This document shows, in pieces, positions 1 to 10,861 of a stretch of DNA of 64,000 bases. The notes under the pieces are model-generated. The model saw nothing but the letters and a program-made list of their open reading frames with translations, was not told where the DNA came from and searched no databases. The position numbers and the translations under genes were made by a program. The DNA comes from Platynereis dumerilii (taxonomy: Eukaryota > Annelida > Polychaeta > Phyllodocida > Nereididae): the NCBI GenBank assembly GCA_026936325.1, contig JAPTHN010000001.1, forward strand, positions 166,206,138-166,270,137, given 5' to 3'. The stretch's first letter is position 1; every line of letters starts with the position of its first letter.

Positions 1-123
1 TAGGTATCATGTTTAGATCTCTCATCTCCACTGATAGAAACATCCATCTCTTGTTAATTTTCCCAGCTATGTCAATCGTAAACCAATGATATCTGTTGAA
101 ATGCTTATTCTTGAAAAATTTCG

Positions 124-137
124 ATTGCCATGGCAAC
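124..137. promoter_or_regulatory. X-box-like palindrome, unit 1 (diverged)
   Basis: ATTGCCATGGCAAC differs from the ideal X-box palindrome GTTGCCATGGCAAC only at the first base. It lies 351 bp before the next site, in register with the tandem unit. X-boxes are the known binding sites of RFX factors; binding here is inference. Confidence 0.5.
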
Positions 138-474
138 AGTTTTTCCAAAATCTAAGCTATAATGCTAAGTTATGAAAGTGCTTTCACAGAACCATCAACC
201 CATGAAATCCCACATGTCTAACACAATTTGTTCTATGACAATGACCAAAAAAGTGAATATTTGTCCTGATCACAAAAAATTGTTTATTTTCAAATATCAG
301 CATACCTGCTATCCCCAACGATGAAATGCTGTCAGATTTCTTATGCAAATGAACACTAGTACTATAAGGTATATTTCCACAAAATGTCCACTTTCTGGAT
401 TGGAAAGTTTTCCCTATGTTATTACCATTATGAGGTAATATTGCTAAAAAGTGATAATATTGTTAGAATTGACA

Positions 475-488
475 GTTGCCATGGCAAC
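475..488. promoter_or_regulatory. Perfect X-box palindrome, unit 2
   Basis: GTTGCCATGGCAAC is a perfect 14-bp palindrome and an ideal match to the RFX X-box consensus (GTNRCC, spacer, RGYAAC). It sits at a fixed place in the 349-bp unit. Confidence 0.6.
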
Positions 489-823
489 AGTTTCAAACAT
501 TTATTAAGTCTTCATGAATTTTTTTGAAGCCATTGTAAAGATTGATATTCCCACAAAATTCTAGGTTGCTACCTCTTGTAGTGTAGAAATTATCGCAAAA
601 AAGTGAATATTTGTCCTAATCACAAAAAATTGTTTATTTTCAAATAACAGTATGCCTGCTATCCCCAATGATGAAATGCTGTCAGATTTCTTTGCATATG
701 AACATGAGTACTATAAGGTATATTTCTTTGAAATTTCCACTCTCTGGATTGGAAAGTTTTCCTGATTTTATTATCGTTATGAAGTAATATTGCTAAAAAG
801 TGACAATTTTGATAGAATTGACC

Positions 824-837
824 GTTGTCATGACAAC
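824..837. promoter_or_regulatory. X-box-like palindrome, unit 3, symmetrically changed
   Basis: GTTGTCATGACAAC is again a perfect palindrome. Relative to unit 2 both arms changed at mirror positions (C to T on the left, G to A on the right), so the dyad is kept. It is 349 bp after the previous site. Confidence 0.55.
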
Positions 838-1172
838 AGTTTCAAACATTTATTTCGTCTTCATGAATTTTCTTGAATCCATTGCAAAGATTGATATTCC
901 CACAAAATTCTAGGTTGCTATCTCTTGTAGTGTAGAAATTATAGCAAAAAAGTGAATATTTGTCCAAATCACAAAAAATTGTTTATTTTCAAATAACAGT
1001 ATGCCTGCTATCCCCAATGATGAAATGCTGTCAGATTTCTTATGCAAATGAACATTAGTACTATAAGGTATATTTCCACAAAATTTCCACTTTCTGGATT
1101 GGAAAGTTTTCCCGATTTTATTATCATTATGAAGTAATATGCTAAAAAGTGACAATTTTGATAGAATTGACT

Positions 1173-1186
1173 GTTGTCATGGCAAC
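1173..1186. promoter_or_regulatory. X-box-like site, unit 4
   Basis: GTTGTCATGGCAAC has the left arm of unit 3 and the right arm of unit 2. It is 349 bp after the unit 3 site. Confidence 0.55.
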
Positions 1187-1335
1187 AGTTTCAAACATTT
1201 ATTAAGTCTTCATGAATTTTCTTGAAGCCATTGCTAAGATTAATATTCCCACAAAATTCTAGGTTGCTATCTCTTGTAGTGTAGAAATTATAGCAAAAAA
1301 AAGAAATGTTTCTGATTCAAAAAAATATTGTACTT

Positions 1336-1349
1336 GTTGCCATAGAAAC
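1336..1349. promoter_or_regulatory. X-box-like site at the array edge
   Basis: GTTGCCATAGAAAC keeps the 14-bp X-box layout with an imperfect right arm. It lies 163 bp after the previous site, outside the 349-bp register, where the last partial unit breaks down. Confidence 0.45.
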
Positions 1350-1350
1350 C

Positions 1351-2227
1351 AATTTATCTAAAAACTGAAACGAACGACATGCCCTTTTTTTGCCAAAAAA
1401 AGAAAGCTCAGAGTGTCTACTTTCACTGAGAAAAGTCTCAGACCACTGTTTTTTCCGGACCAGTGAAATCAAAATTTTGACCCTTGGCTCCCTGACTATG
1501 TATCTTCCCTCTGTTTCAGGGAAGACGGTTGAGATCTTCCCCCTTCTAAAAATATCACCCAGGGAAAAAGGCTTGTATGAGGGAATAAACATGCTTGGTC
1601 ATGGGATAATGAATGACATTAATCCTCCTTATAGGCTTTTACATTATAATGTGGTGTCACTGCAGTGTTGGGTTCTGCACTATGTATCTGAAAACTGCAT
1701 TTCTGAATGACCACCAGATCGGCCTTATTGTATAGTTTATCTGGGTGTCTGATTCTTGAAAGGCAGGTGAAGGGGCTGGTGAATAATTGCTACTTGACCC
1801 TTGCTGCCTGGATAGTGCTATCTTGTGCAGGGACTCTCTTTGCTAACAGGTTTACCAGTTTCCATTTGATATTAGCTCAGTAAATTACATGTTTGTAGCT
1901 GTAAACTGGTAAATGTGCTTGACAAGATGACTAGTTGTGGCAATAAAGACATATTTGACGCTCAGACCTGTGACAGATCCGTTCCATTGATTACACCAGG
2001 AATGGACCCAAATGATGGCCTTTAATACACGATGTAATTATTTACAGATATCTGCTTGATTTTTGTTAATGAAGTCTTTCAGTTGTGAGTTGTTTGTATA
2101 GGGCAACATTGAATGCATGCATTTTTGCCTCAAGAGCACCAGCCAACAAGAAGAATGATGGGTTAAAAGTGTGTTTCTCTTTCGCTTATATCCAGAGCAT
2201 ATTCATAATTGAGGTTTCCTTAAAATC
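1351..2227. other. No gene seen; degenerate duplicated fragment near 1930-2040
   Basis: I see no supportable gene here. The stretch at about 1930-2040, with a GCAATAAAGACATATTTG-like phrase, is a worn relative of the block at 3450-3600 and 18690-18830. The 106-codon open frame at 1390-1710 has no recognisable content. Confidence 0.5.
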
Positions 2228-2424
2228 ATAAAGGTAAAGGTAATTTTATTTAATGTCGGTAGCCAAGCTAGGTCAGTGACTTGTTTCCAGTTGGGCCCAC
2301 GGCACCTCCAATTAACGTCTGATGCGAACAACGTTGTTGTGGAATGACATAGTGGCCAGCCTGGGGATTGAACCCTGGTCCCTCGCTTGTAAGGTGAGCA
2401 CTCTACTGACTGAGCTATAGGGGC
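2228..2424 (-). mobile_element. tRNA-derived SINE
   Basis: Read on the minus strand from 2424, the head is tRNA-like: GCCCCTATAGCTCAGTCAG contains a good A box, then comes an anticodon-arm-like stretch with loop CTTACAA (anticodon position TAC, as in tRNA-Val), then a B box GGTTCAATCCC. The 3' acceptor strand does not pair with the 5' strand, so this is not a working tRNA gene. About 120 bp of unrelated body follow, ending in an ACCTTTACCTTT tail. CATAA occurs on both sides and may be a short target duplication. RNA polymerase III promoter remnants are visible; activity is unknown. Confidence 0.8.
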
Positions 2425-2639
2425 TGACATAAGACCTGAGGATGTGTAATCTTCCTGTACTGTTAAAAATGTATTGGGAAGAATTTTTTCAAGGGAAATT
2501 TACCACTCTAGTATAATCCTCATTAGAGAATAGATAGGCCCATTAAATAAAATCACTTTCTTTATCTGACCATAAACCACTATCTCTGCAGGAGTCTAAT
2601 TTACATAACAAATTTTACTGATGGCTTGTTATAGACACC

Positions 2640-3900
2640 GATATATCATAACATTAAAAGCTCACTTGCTTTGAATCTTGTTTCATGGCCACACATTTTA
2701 TCTAAATAACCCATTAGAGACTTCCAGTAGAGGTAAATTACTTGTTACTGAACAGAATTTTATTTTTCTTGAAATTTTGGTGGCTAAATTCAATAGTCAC
2801 TTGGCAAGATTTGCACTACACTTCCAACCGGGGTTGATCTCTTGGTGGACGAATGGGGTCCAGTAACCATGATTACTTTATTTAGTTCACTTAGTAAGTG
2901 TGAGTGTAGTTGGGAGAAGGGTCTACTTTATCAGTCCTGTAATGACTGCCATAAATAAGCATTTGCCAACGCCCTCTCCCTGGCCTGTCAGCAGTTATCG
3001 ACTTTCCTGATCACCTCATCACAAGTAATAACTAAGTTCTGTCTGATCCTCCTTCACAAGTCATCTTGTTGAAGGTTTTCTTTGCACATTTTCCTAAAAA
3101 CAACTACTTCCTCCTCAACCAACTGTCTCAAGTGAAACCTTTGCTTGCCGAATAGAGACACTGATACTGATACCAGCAAGACCTCATCCGTGTTGTTGCC
3201 TGTGACATTTTGACAGGGCGGAATTTCAATACCACATAGTATGCATTTTGCATCTGAAACATGAAATGTTTATTTGAGGCATGTGCTAACGACTTTCTTA
3301 TAGTCTCAGGATGAAGGATAAAATGAGAGATGGTTACTTGACCCATCTAACCTTAGCTATGATTGGAGATGCCTACATAATAGTTTTTTCAATATCTGCC
3401 GCTATGTATTCATCGCATTACTGCTTGTGGTGTCAGAGGATCTCAATGTATCTGACAAGGAGTGGTGGCGTGGCAATGAAGACATATATGCTGCTCAGGT
3501 GTCAGACAGATGACAGTGATAACATCATGAATGACGCAAATGCATCAGCGGATATCGCATAATATGTGATGGGATTAGACAAAGATCTTCGCCTGAATCT
3601 TGGCTGACAAGGTGTGAATGTAGCCTAATGCCCAGGATGTACATTATAGCTTGACCTACTGGATATACTTTCCATGATGATCATTTTGGTAATGCCATTA
3701 TCATGGACCCCATTTATGGCAAGTTTGATTTAAAGATCTTGCAGCTTGCTTCAAAAGTACTGTCTCGCTAAAACTGTGGAGATTGCATCACAATATCTGA
3801 CACTCTCTATCTTCAACTGCCAGAGAAGCCCAGAGAGAAGTTAAAGTGGGATTTTGCTCTTGGCCAAAATGCCAAGCTGGTAAGAGGCAGCTTTCCCCAT
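2640..3900. repeat. Duplicated blocks, copy A
   Basis: This stretch matches, with many substitutions and indels, 17690-18200 (block near 2640-3050), 18560-18870, 35900-36260 and the minus strand of 58600-58850 (block 3300-3600), and 19060-19130 and 36420-36510 (block 3800-3900). Shared landmarks include GTTTCATGGCC, GACTGCCATAAATAAGC and GACAAGGAG. Part of 3600-3740 instead resembles 28735-28900, so the copies are not strictly collinear. Open frames in this block are not kept between copies. Confidence 0.75.
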
Positions 3901-4799
3901 CACCCATTTGATCCCTGTGAGCAGCCTTGGCTTTGCTGTCGATCCAACCAGAATATACAGCATCATTGCTTTAGCTTTGGTGATGCAAGATTGATGACCC
4001 ATCCCGCCCACTTATACATTGATGTTGTCCAGGGTGTTTATGCCAGAAGGATCTTGATGCACAGAAAAAGAACAATTTTTTTCTGAACTTCTCAGTAACA
4101 ATACACATAAAGCTTCTTGAAAGTTAAAATGGTCATTACAGTATAGGTAGTTCGATGTGTGTGACAACTTATCTACTGGTGCACACCTCCCATGAGCAAA
4201 GAGAGAATTGACTTTTAATTTTAAACAACAGTAATACAATGAGTCTGATTATTTTTGCCATAGTTATGGTTAGGAATTTATTGTTTTAATTTTGCTTTAT
4301 AGATGCTCTCTTAGACCTTCCATACAGGACAATTCTTCCTTAAAATAATATTGTTTCATATGTTATCATAAACTTATATAGAACTTGAATTATTTAAGCA
4401 AACTAAAAAGTTTATTGATATGATTATGATTGTGTTGGTGCTTATTTGTCCCAGTCACATTTTCGTGCATGCCTGAGCTCAGACAGTAAATGTATGTCTA
4501 TACAATTTTCACAACAGCAAGACAGCACCATGGATCCTTGATATTTTCTCTATGGGGGAAAAAGCATAATTGAAAGGATGGATGAAATGCAGTTCATTGT
4601 TGAGATAGAGATGATTGTGTTTTTGCTCTCTGTTGGAGTGAAAGATGCGAGAATATGAAATACAAAATGATGGGAAAATTTCCTGCATGAAAATCTAATT
4701 TGGGTAAGACTGATGGTTCATTATAGGTACTGATGTTGCACTAAATCAGAGTGTTGCCATTCCTGGAACCTAGTCATGTGTGCTGAAGCTAATATGGTT
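3901..4799. other. No gene seen
   Basis: AT-rich sequence without a recognisable gene or repeat. The part near 4600-4700 resembles 32680-32780 weakly, continuing the duplicated mosaic. Confidence 0.45.
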
Positions 4800-4933
4800 C
4801 TCTCTGAGACACATAAGGGGGGGATCTTGACAGCGACAGAAATCTGTCTTAAAGATCCCTCCCTCCCTTACACATTGTTTCATCTGTGCTGGGAAAAGCA
4901 AATAAAAAGTCTAAAGTCTAAAGTCTAATATAT
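4800..4933 (+). mobile_element. Probable 3' end of a retroposon
   Basis: The segment ends in AATAAAAAG followed by three tandem GTCTAAA-like heptamers, the kind of short tandem tail found at 3' ends of some LINEs and SINEs. The upstream ~90 bp, with a G-run and a C-rich complement (GGGGGGATC and GATCCCTCCCTCCC), could form a hairpin. No coding part or A/B boxes are visible, so the family is not assigned. Confidence 0.45.
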
Positions 4934-5159
4934 ACAGACTGAACAATGCCCAGTTATTTTAACATTGTACTGTATTCCTGCAATCCTGGTGCATGTACAT
5001 CAGTTATCCAGTTCCTACATATTTGGATGTTTGTAGTCTGGTCACACAAACTTAAGATGTAAAACTTTTACTGAATGTGTCTATATATTGGGGCCTCCAC
5101 TGAGAAATAAATTGACAAACAAACAAACATGCAAACTGTTTTATTCAGCAATGAACTTG

Positions 5160-5570
5160 AAATTTTGTGGTGTAACTGCAACAGTTATTAGCTATCTCCA
5201 AACTTGCTGATGTTGTAAGACAGTCTCTTAACGCAGATGCACACATTGATAGACATGCCAAATCTCGGTCTACAGCTTGAAGAAGGGACGCCTCGCCACA
5301 TCAGTGAATTAGGACACTCCATTGGTCAGTAATGTGGAAGCCATAAGCAGATTTGCGACACTTGTCTGGGTTGGTGTCAAATGAAAAGGGCATACAAGGA
5401 AGCGGAGGGAAATGTGGCTCGCTGCAAGCTTTGCAGCAGGTCGCAGAAACGTATATATATAAAATGTTCTTAGGAAACATTGAAAACTGATGTGAGTTAC
5501 ATGAAAATCTAATTTGAAAAGAATTATACATAATCCACCACAATTTCATGGCTGGATTATCATCCAAGAA
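5160..5570. repeat. Duplicated block (pair with 29030-29370)
   Basis: The stretch containing AACGCAGATGCACACAT, ACAGCTTGAAGAAGGGA and CCACATCAGTGAAT is repeated at 29030-29370 with point changes. An 88-codon minus-strand frame here is not kept in the other copy, so it is not called a gene. Confidence 0.8.
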
Positions 5571-7309
5571 TCTTGTTTTATGATCATCTGTGTGCAGAAC
5601 CTAATGGAGACTCAACATAAAGACCGATTATTCCGCCATCATACTCCATTCCAGGCACATTAGGCCAGATCAGTGATTGTGGTTTTGTTGGATGCTTGGA
5701 GGAGACCCTCATTAGCTAAAAAATTCACTGCATTGAAGTTTGTCCCTCTGCTTTGTTCGCCAAAATTGTGTTTTTCCTTGTGTAACATTACATTATGCCT
5801 TTTCCCCTTTTTTCAGATATTGACTCACAAGACATTACCTTTGACAGAATGAAGAAAGAATAAGCTTAGGTACTGAGTCTGTTGATTTCGGAATTATCTT
5901 ACACAGAATGTAAGTTTTAGGATTTTCCTGATTATGTTTAATTTGTTAATTTGTTATAGTAGGATTGTTGCAGTGGTTCTATTTCTTTCTGTTTCATTTT
6001 GCACATCCTACCTGTACCGGCTATACAAAACCATATTCATTTTTTTACATACCATTTAGATAAGAAATAAAGTGTGAAGTTTATCATCCACTCCAAAACA
6101 ACGGCTTTATGTACATTTGAAAGAAGCACCAAGTGTGAATGTAAAAGAAGTGCCAAGCATGAATGTAAAGTTGGAGCTTCACATCCTGCGCTACAAACTT
6201 TGGGTTCTTGTTCAAAATGAAAAACCCAAAGCAAAACAAAAAATTCCCAATGACTACGCTAAAGGCCTTTCTCCTTCAAAGGGATACCACTTTTCTCTGC
6301 TATTTTCATTGATTTACAAGACTGTCTTCAGAAGATCCCCCTGTCAATCGAAGAGCTCTTTGTTTAGTCCCTTGACAAATAATGTCATTGGGTTCAAAAC
6401 ATCTGTGGCATTCCCAGTTTGGTGATGCTCTTTCTGATTTGTTATAGAGAAGTTTTGATTTATTTTATTATACACTTCTCTCCTGATGTGCTGCATCAGA
6501 ATAGTTCTGCTGGCAAATAGAATAGAATAGAATAGAATAAAACTTTATTTAAAGTCGCCACATAAAATGTAAAACAATAGCTACAAACTAATTGGCATCA
6601 ACGAGGAGGGTGCAGTCAGTCTCACTTGATGCAGGATTTAAAGGGAGCTGTGTCTTGGTAAATGCTGCTTTGCAGTTGACTTTGAAGAAGTAGTGTGTGT
6701 TCTCTTTGGACCTTTCATTCATTTGACCCTGCTCAGCTCTATAGTATTTCTCAGCCAATTGAAAGGTCCCTCAAGCTGTCATAAACCAGTCAAATACCTC
6801 AAAAATATGACATATATTCAAGCTCCTCAGCCCTTTAAGTTTTACCTTTGACTTCAACTGTAATGGCTGTCTTTCTTGTTGTGAACACTATCCAAGGTTA
6901 GACTGATTGATGATGCCTTTGTTGTAGACAGATGCTCATGACTGCTGCTCATATTACTCTTCTTTCTTTTTTGTATTTGGCTGTCCTCGAAAGTCATTCA
7001 TACGCAGCTTTTTGGTGATAGATGATGTTCCAAATGCTATTGGAGGCTTATTACTGATTGATTCACTGGTTCCTAATTCAGCTATGAGTGTGTCTGCAGT
7101 TACTTGTCAGGTTGTCTTAATTTAGATGACCCGACCAAATGACTGCCATAAACAAGAATTTCGCCCAAGCTGCGGGACATGTCTGTCAGCCGCCACTGAC
7201 TTGATGTTACTGCTCAGAAGCAATATACCATCTCAAGTTGATCCTACTTGAAAGGTCATCCTGTTGAAGCTGTGTTGATACTAGATCAGCTGAGCACAGC
7301 TAAGTACCC
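5571..7309. repeat. Duplicated block (pair with 32800-35201)
   Basis: This block runs parallel to 32800-35201, sharing for example CCATTCCAGGCACATTA, GACTGCCATAAACAAG and ACTTGAAAGGTCATCCTG. The other copy has about 0.6 kb more sequence in the middle. The 102-codon frame at 6117-6425 and the 72-codon frame at 33425-33643 lie in matching sequence but are in different frames after indels, which argues against coding. The right edge is where the 6.1-kb transposon is inserted. Confidence 0.8.
6516..6592 (-). mobile_element. Very short 5'-truncated retroposon insertion
   Basis: A 77-bp piece, read on the minus strand, ends in AATAAAGTTTTATTCTA with a pentamer tail of TTCTA units. It is flanked by the 5-bp direct repeat TGGCA (6511-6515 and 6593-6597). 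The matching duplicated block near 33840-33870 lacks it, so it is an insertion later than the duplication. Target-primed retrotransposition with severe 5' truncation fits; the parent family is unknown. Confidence 0.7.
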
Positions 7310-7312
7310 ATC

Positions 7313-8625
7313 TAGACCGGCAGCCCAGGGGCTCTAGCCTAGTCGAACGAGGTACCACTAACGGAGCATATGGGTATAAAGGGAATGATAAGGCGCACCA
7401 GAAAACCTATTTCTGGCGCGGCGTATCGGTCGCGTTTACCCCTGGCGGCCATTTTTCAAGATGGCCGCCACAAAAATAGGTGCATGCACCTTTTGGTCTA
7501 GATCTTTAATGGCTTATCCAATTTCGATAATTTTTGGGTCAAAATATATGTATTTCAATGTTCCCAATGCAATGATGACATCAAAATTTCTATATTATAA
7601 GCGTTACATGCTGTTTTTAAGGATCAAATGCAAAAAAAGTGAAAAATTTGGGAAAAAATCACGATTCTCTGGCAAAATAAGGCATCATAATCAATGAATG
7701 GTTGGTTCTAGGGCAAAAATAACATCATAAAAAACTTCCTGACATACAGAAATATCAGAAACCATGTCTTATTTGTTGCTTTGTGACATTAAGTGATGAA
7801 GATATTCCTATTTATATGACTGGTCAAGTCAAGTGAGAATTGTGACGTCACAACGTCACGTTTCAGCAGTGGTGCATCTTATGTGTCTGATTTAGCATAA
7901 CTCTCCAACAGCTTATCAGATTTTTATAATTTTTGTGTCAAATTATATATTTTTCAATATGCCCAATCCAATGGTGATGCCAAAAAGAAGAAATTATGAG
8001 TATTTTATATTGTTTCTTATGATCATTTGTCAAAAATGTGAAAAATTTGTGATTTCCAGGCGAAGCAAGGCTTATGACTTGCATTATTGACTTTGACACA
8101 CAGACAGACAGAAAAATTATTTATTTCATCGTCATCATTTGAATAACATTGTGTTATTATAAAAAGGTATAGAGTGTAATCTTAATGACATGAGACAAGT
8201 TGTTAATACAGACGATGAGGAGACCCACCAAAGACAAAAATAATTGTTGCTGCTGGTTGGCCACTTGATGATTGTAATGTTAACTTTAGAGTAAAAATAT
8301 GCTACCTTTAATCAATTTCACATATTCCAAAATATCAGCAAGTATGTCTGATTTGTTGCTTTGCGTGTCACTTTCGGAGATGAAGATATTTACATTTTTG
8401 TAAGCAACCAGGTCAAGTAAAATTGTGGCATTGTGACATGATATTTCCGCAGTGTTGCATACATTTGTCTTATCAGGTGTGAATCATTAAAACATATCAG
8501 CTATTTATCATTTTCAATTTAAATACGTATATTTAAGCATGCCATATTTAACAGTGTTAGGGCAATTTGTCAATTTTAAGTAGTTTATTCTGTATCTTTT
8601 TCCATGGTAAAATCCAACAAGAACC
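7313..8625 (+). repeat. Left terminal inverted repeat of the 6.1-kb element
   Basis: Matches the reverse complement of 12295-13401, very closely over the outer ~560 bp and less well inwards. About 185 bp at 8098-8280 has no partner on the right. The arm is built from about three related sub-units, beginning near 7487, 7873 and 8455, with shared phrases such as AGCTTATCAGATTTTTATAA. It contains a GGCGGCCAT/ATGGCCGCC hairpin (7444-7470) and a perfect TGACGTCA (7843-7850). Confidence 0.85.
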
Positions 8626-8754
8626 TACGGGTTGCTAAATGGATGAGGCGTGTTGTCTTAGTTCAAATCCTCTGAATCCAGCAGTTAATTTGTCCAGCAC
8701 TGCTATAAGTATAACTATTCAGATAGATACGGTTCTGAAGACATTGATAAACAG

Positions 8755-8885
8755 ATAGATAGATATTAGATAGATAGATATTAGATAGATAGATCTTAGA
8801 TAGATAGATATTAAATAGATAGATATTATATAGATAGATATTATTTAGATATAGATAGATATAGATAGATAGATATCACATAGAT
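8755..8885. repeat. Imperfect TAGA/GATA microsatellite
   Basis: Runs of TAGATAGATA interrupted by TTA steps, giving a second-order period such as TAGATAGATATTAGA. Confidence 0.9.
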
Positions 8886-9619
8886 AAATATGGTATGCAC
8901 AACGTGCAGCCATTTAAGAGGAGTGGGTCCTTAGATTGATCAATGAGATGGCAGATAGAGCAAATGTCCTCTACACGTTGCACGTTTACTCCATTTGAAA
9001 AAGATTGAAAGGGTCAATGATTTAACACCCCATCTGAATAACATCCACCTGGGACTTTGATTTTGAGAGTACACTGAAAATATTCCAAATTGTCTGCCCA
9101 AGATTCGAGCCCAGGCAAAGAAAACCCTCAGGACTGAAAACTATTCTAAGACCTGCTTAGTTCCATACAACCATGTCAATAAAGATCTTACTTTCTCACT
9201 GGGGCAGCTAGGTGGCAGAGCCGTTATGATTCCTGCCTTCTCCGTTGAAGGTTTTAACTGGCATCAAAAAACCGTGTGGGGAACCAGAAAAACTCAGCGG
9301 ACTTTCATTAGCAAAACCCAAGTTGGATATTTTTGCCGCATCTGACATTAAATTGGCAATCGTTTGTTTCAGTGTCTGTAGGGCAATTAAAGGATCTCTC
9401 ACATAGGGTAAAAGTGAAGCATGCTCTCTCTCCCATCTCATCAATCACTCTTGTGAGCGTCTAGAGCTGCACTTAGAGGGCTGTACTTACCATATCTCTC
9501 CATCAATCTATCTATCACTAATTATGCTGGTCTATACACCTGTAAATTTGTGTATCACTGCCAGCTAACTTGAAGACTGCCAAAATGACCAACTCAATTT
9601 ATCAATTTAGACTTTGCAA

Positions 9620-9835
9620 AGATTTGAAATCCCATGTCTGATTGGCATGGATATTTTAGACCGATGGATGGACCATTTGAGCTATAAGTCCTGTATTTAT
9701 GTGGGGTAATTACAGGGGAGGACACAGCAATTAAGCACAAAGGATGATTGAAACTCCTTTCCAACACAATTTCAGGGCCCAGTGATTGGCAACCCAGTGC
9801 ATTACCAACTGAGCTGACCCTAACCCCTCCTGGAC
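9620..9835 (-). mobile_element. Possible tRNA-headed SINE remnant
   Basis: On the minus strand from about 9835 the sequence GGTCAGCTCAGTTGGTAATG looks like a tRNA A-box region, but the B box is degenerate and no clear tail or target duplication is seen. Called only as a weak candidate. Confidence 0.35.
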
Positions 9836-10861
9836 ATGTTGGACCATGTCACAAATTGTAACACAAGTAACAAATTGCATCCTATTGTTCTCGCTTACCA
9901 AACCCTTTTGACAAATCTGTAATCTATCTATCTTACTAGTGTAATCAGTGTGAGTTACCTATTTCATCTTTATAATCTATCCATCTAATTCATGCAATCC
10001 ACTCCAGCACATCCTCTGCTAAATACAGCAAACCACTCCCGAGACTGAACCAATCAGCACAACTCCATTTGATTTATTCATGTTTAACTGCCAGACTTAT
10101 AGGAAAATAGCCGCTGAAGCTCAACCATAAGGCCCAGAAAGTTATCACTTCTGGATAGATCCAGATCTGCAAGGCTATCATGCTGATTGATGTAAAGATT
10201 GAGTGTGATACCTCAAAATTAAGGTCAGAAATTGGCTGTGAAGATGTGAATCGAACTAGAGTCTCTAGACATTGTTGAATCTAAAGCATTATGTCAATTT
10301 ATGTTAATTTGACATATCAAACCTATTTTTCTAGGGTAGATTCTCAGGGTGGTGCAATCTATCTAATTAATAAAATCAGGCTAGAAAAAAATATGAATTT
10401 CAAGGCAATTTGATGAAGTACAATAACATTGCCCATGAATTCTCACGAATCAAGCATCCATACTTCAAAGTCAGAAATCTGGACCTTTTTTCAAAAATTT
10501 CAAGTGAGATTTAGAGATTTCAAGGCAATGACATGCTCGAATTCCCTACTTTTTCCAGCCATGTGACCTAGTTTTATAATAACATAAATTCCAAGGTCAG
10601 TAAACTGAGCGATAAACATCCAAATGTCACCATGACATAGTTCCAGGTCAGCTCATTTCATACACAGAAAACAATACACATGATTTACAAAATGGTGGAC
10701 AGCTGATTTGCATACACAAACACAATTCACATAATTTTCAACGTTGCATCCAATCAAGATTCAAAGCAAAGGATGTCTTGTCCAAATTACAACATGCCTG
10801 CGATTCATTCAAAGTCCCGGCCCGCCCCAGCCCGCATCAGGTGATAAATATCTGGCCAACA

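Larger units (their letters stand above)
121..1350. repeat. Tandem array, ~349-bp unit, about 3.5 copies
   Basis: Three well-matched units begin at about 247, 597 and 945, each with the phrase CAAAAAAGTGAATATTTG. They are preceded by a more diverged unit from ~121 and followed by a partial one from 1293. Spacing between matching points is 348-351 bp. Each unit carries a near-perfect GTTGCCATGGCAAC-type palindrome, and two units also carry an ATGCAAAT octamer (343-350, 1042-1049). No reading frame is shared across units, so this is a non-coding satellite-like or regulatory array. Short open frames inside it are not considered genes. Confidence 0.9.
8626..10861. other. Interior of the 6.1-kb element, no gene seen
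   Basis: I see no transposase or other gene. A TAGA/GATA microsatellite is at 8755-8885. The part 10140-10370 is related to 59930-60160 outside the element (shared GGTCAGAAATTGGCTGT and GGGTAGATTCTC), so it is either a separate repeat family or captured flanking DNA. Confidence 0.5.

Noticed and set aside
121-1350. CRISPR-like array
   Set aside because: The repeat is the whole ~349-bp unit and there are no short repeats with unique spacers; the context is eukaryotic.
1390-1710. 106-codon plus-strand open frame
   Set aside because: No recognisable domain, it overlaps a 91-codon frame on the other strand, and there is no splice or promoter context.
2354-2424. Functional tRNA-Val(TAC) gene
   Set aside because: The A and B boxes and the anticodon loop are present, but the 3' acceptor strand does not pair with the 5' strand and a SINE body follows.
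2203-2430. 75-codon minus-strand frame beginning MSAPIAQSVECS
   Set aside because: It is the translation of the tRNA-derived SINE head and body.
6117-6425. 102-codon frame with an apparent paralogue at 33425-33643
   Set aside because: The two frames are in matching DNA, but indels shift the phase and change the ends; this is the pattern of non-coding sequence.
9060-9130. B-box-like AGATTCGAGCCCAGG suggesting a SINE
   Set aside because: No A box at the right distance, no tail and no target duplication.
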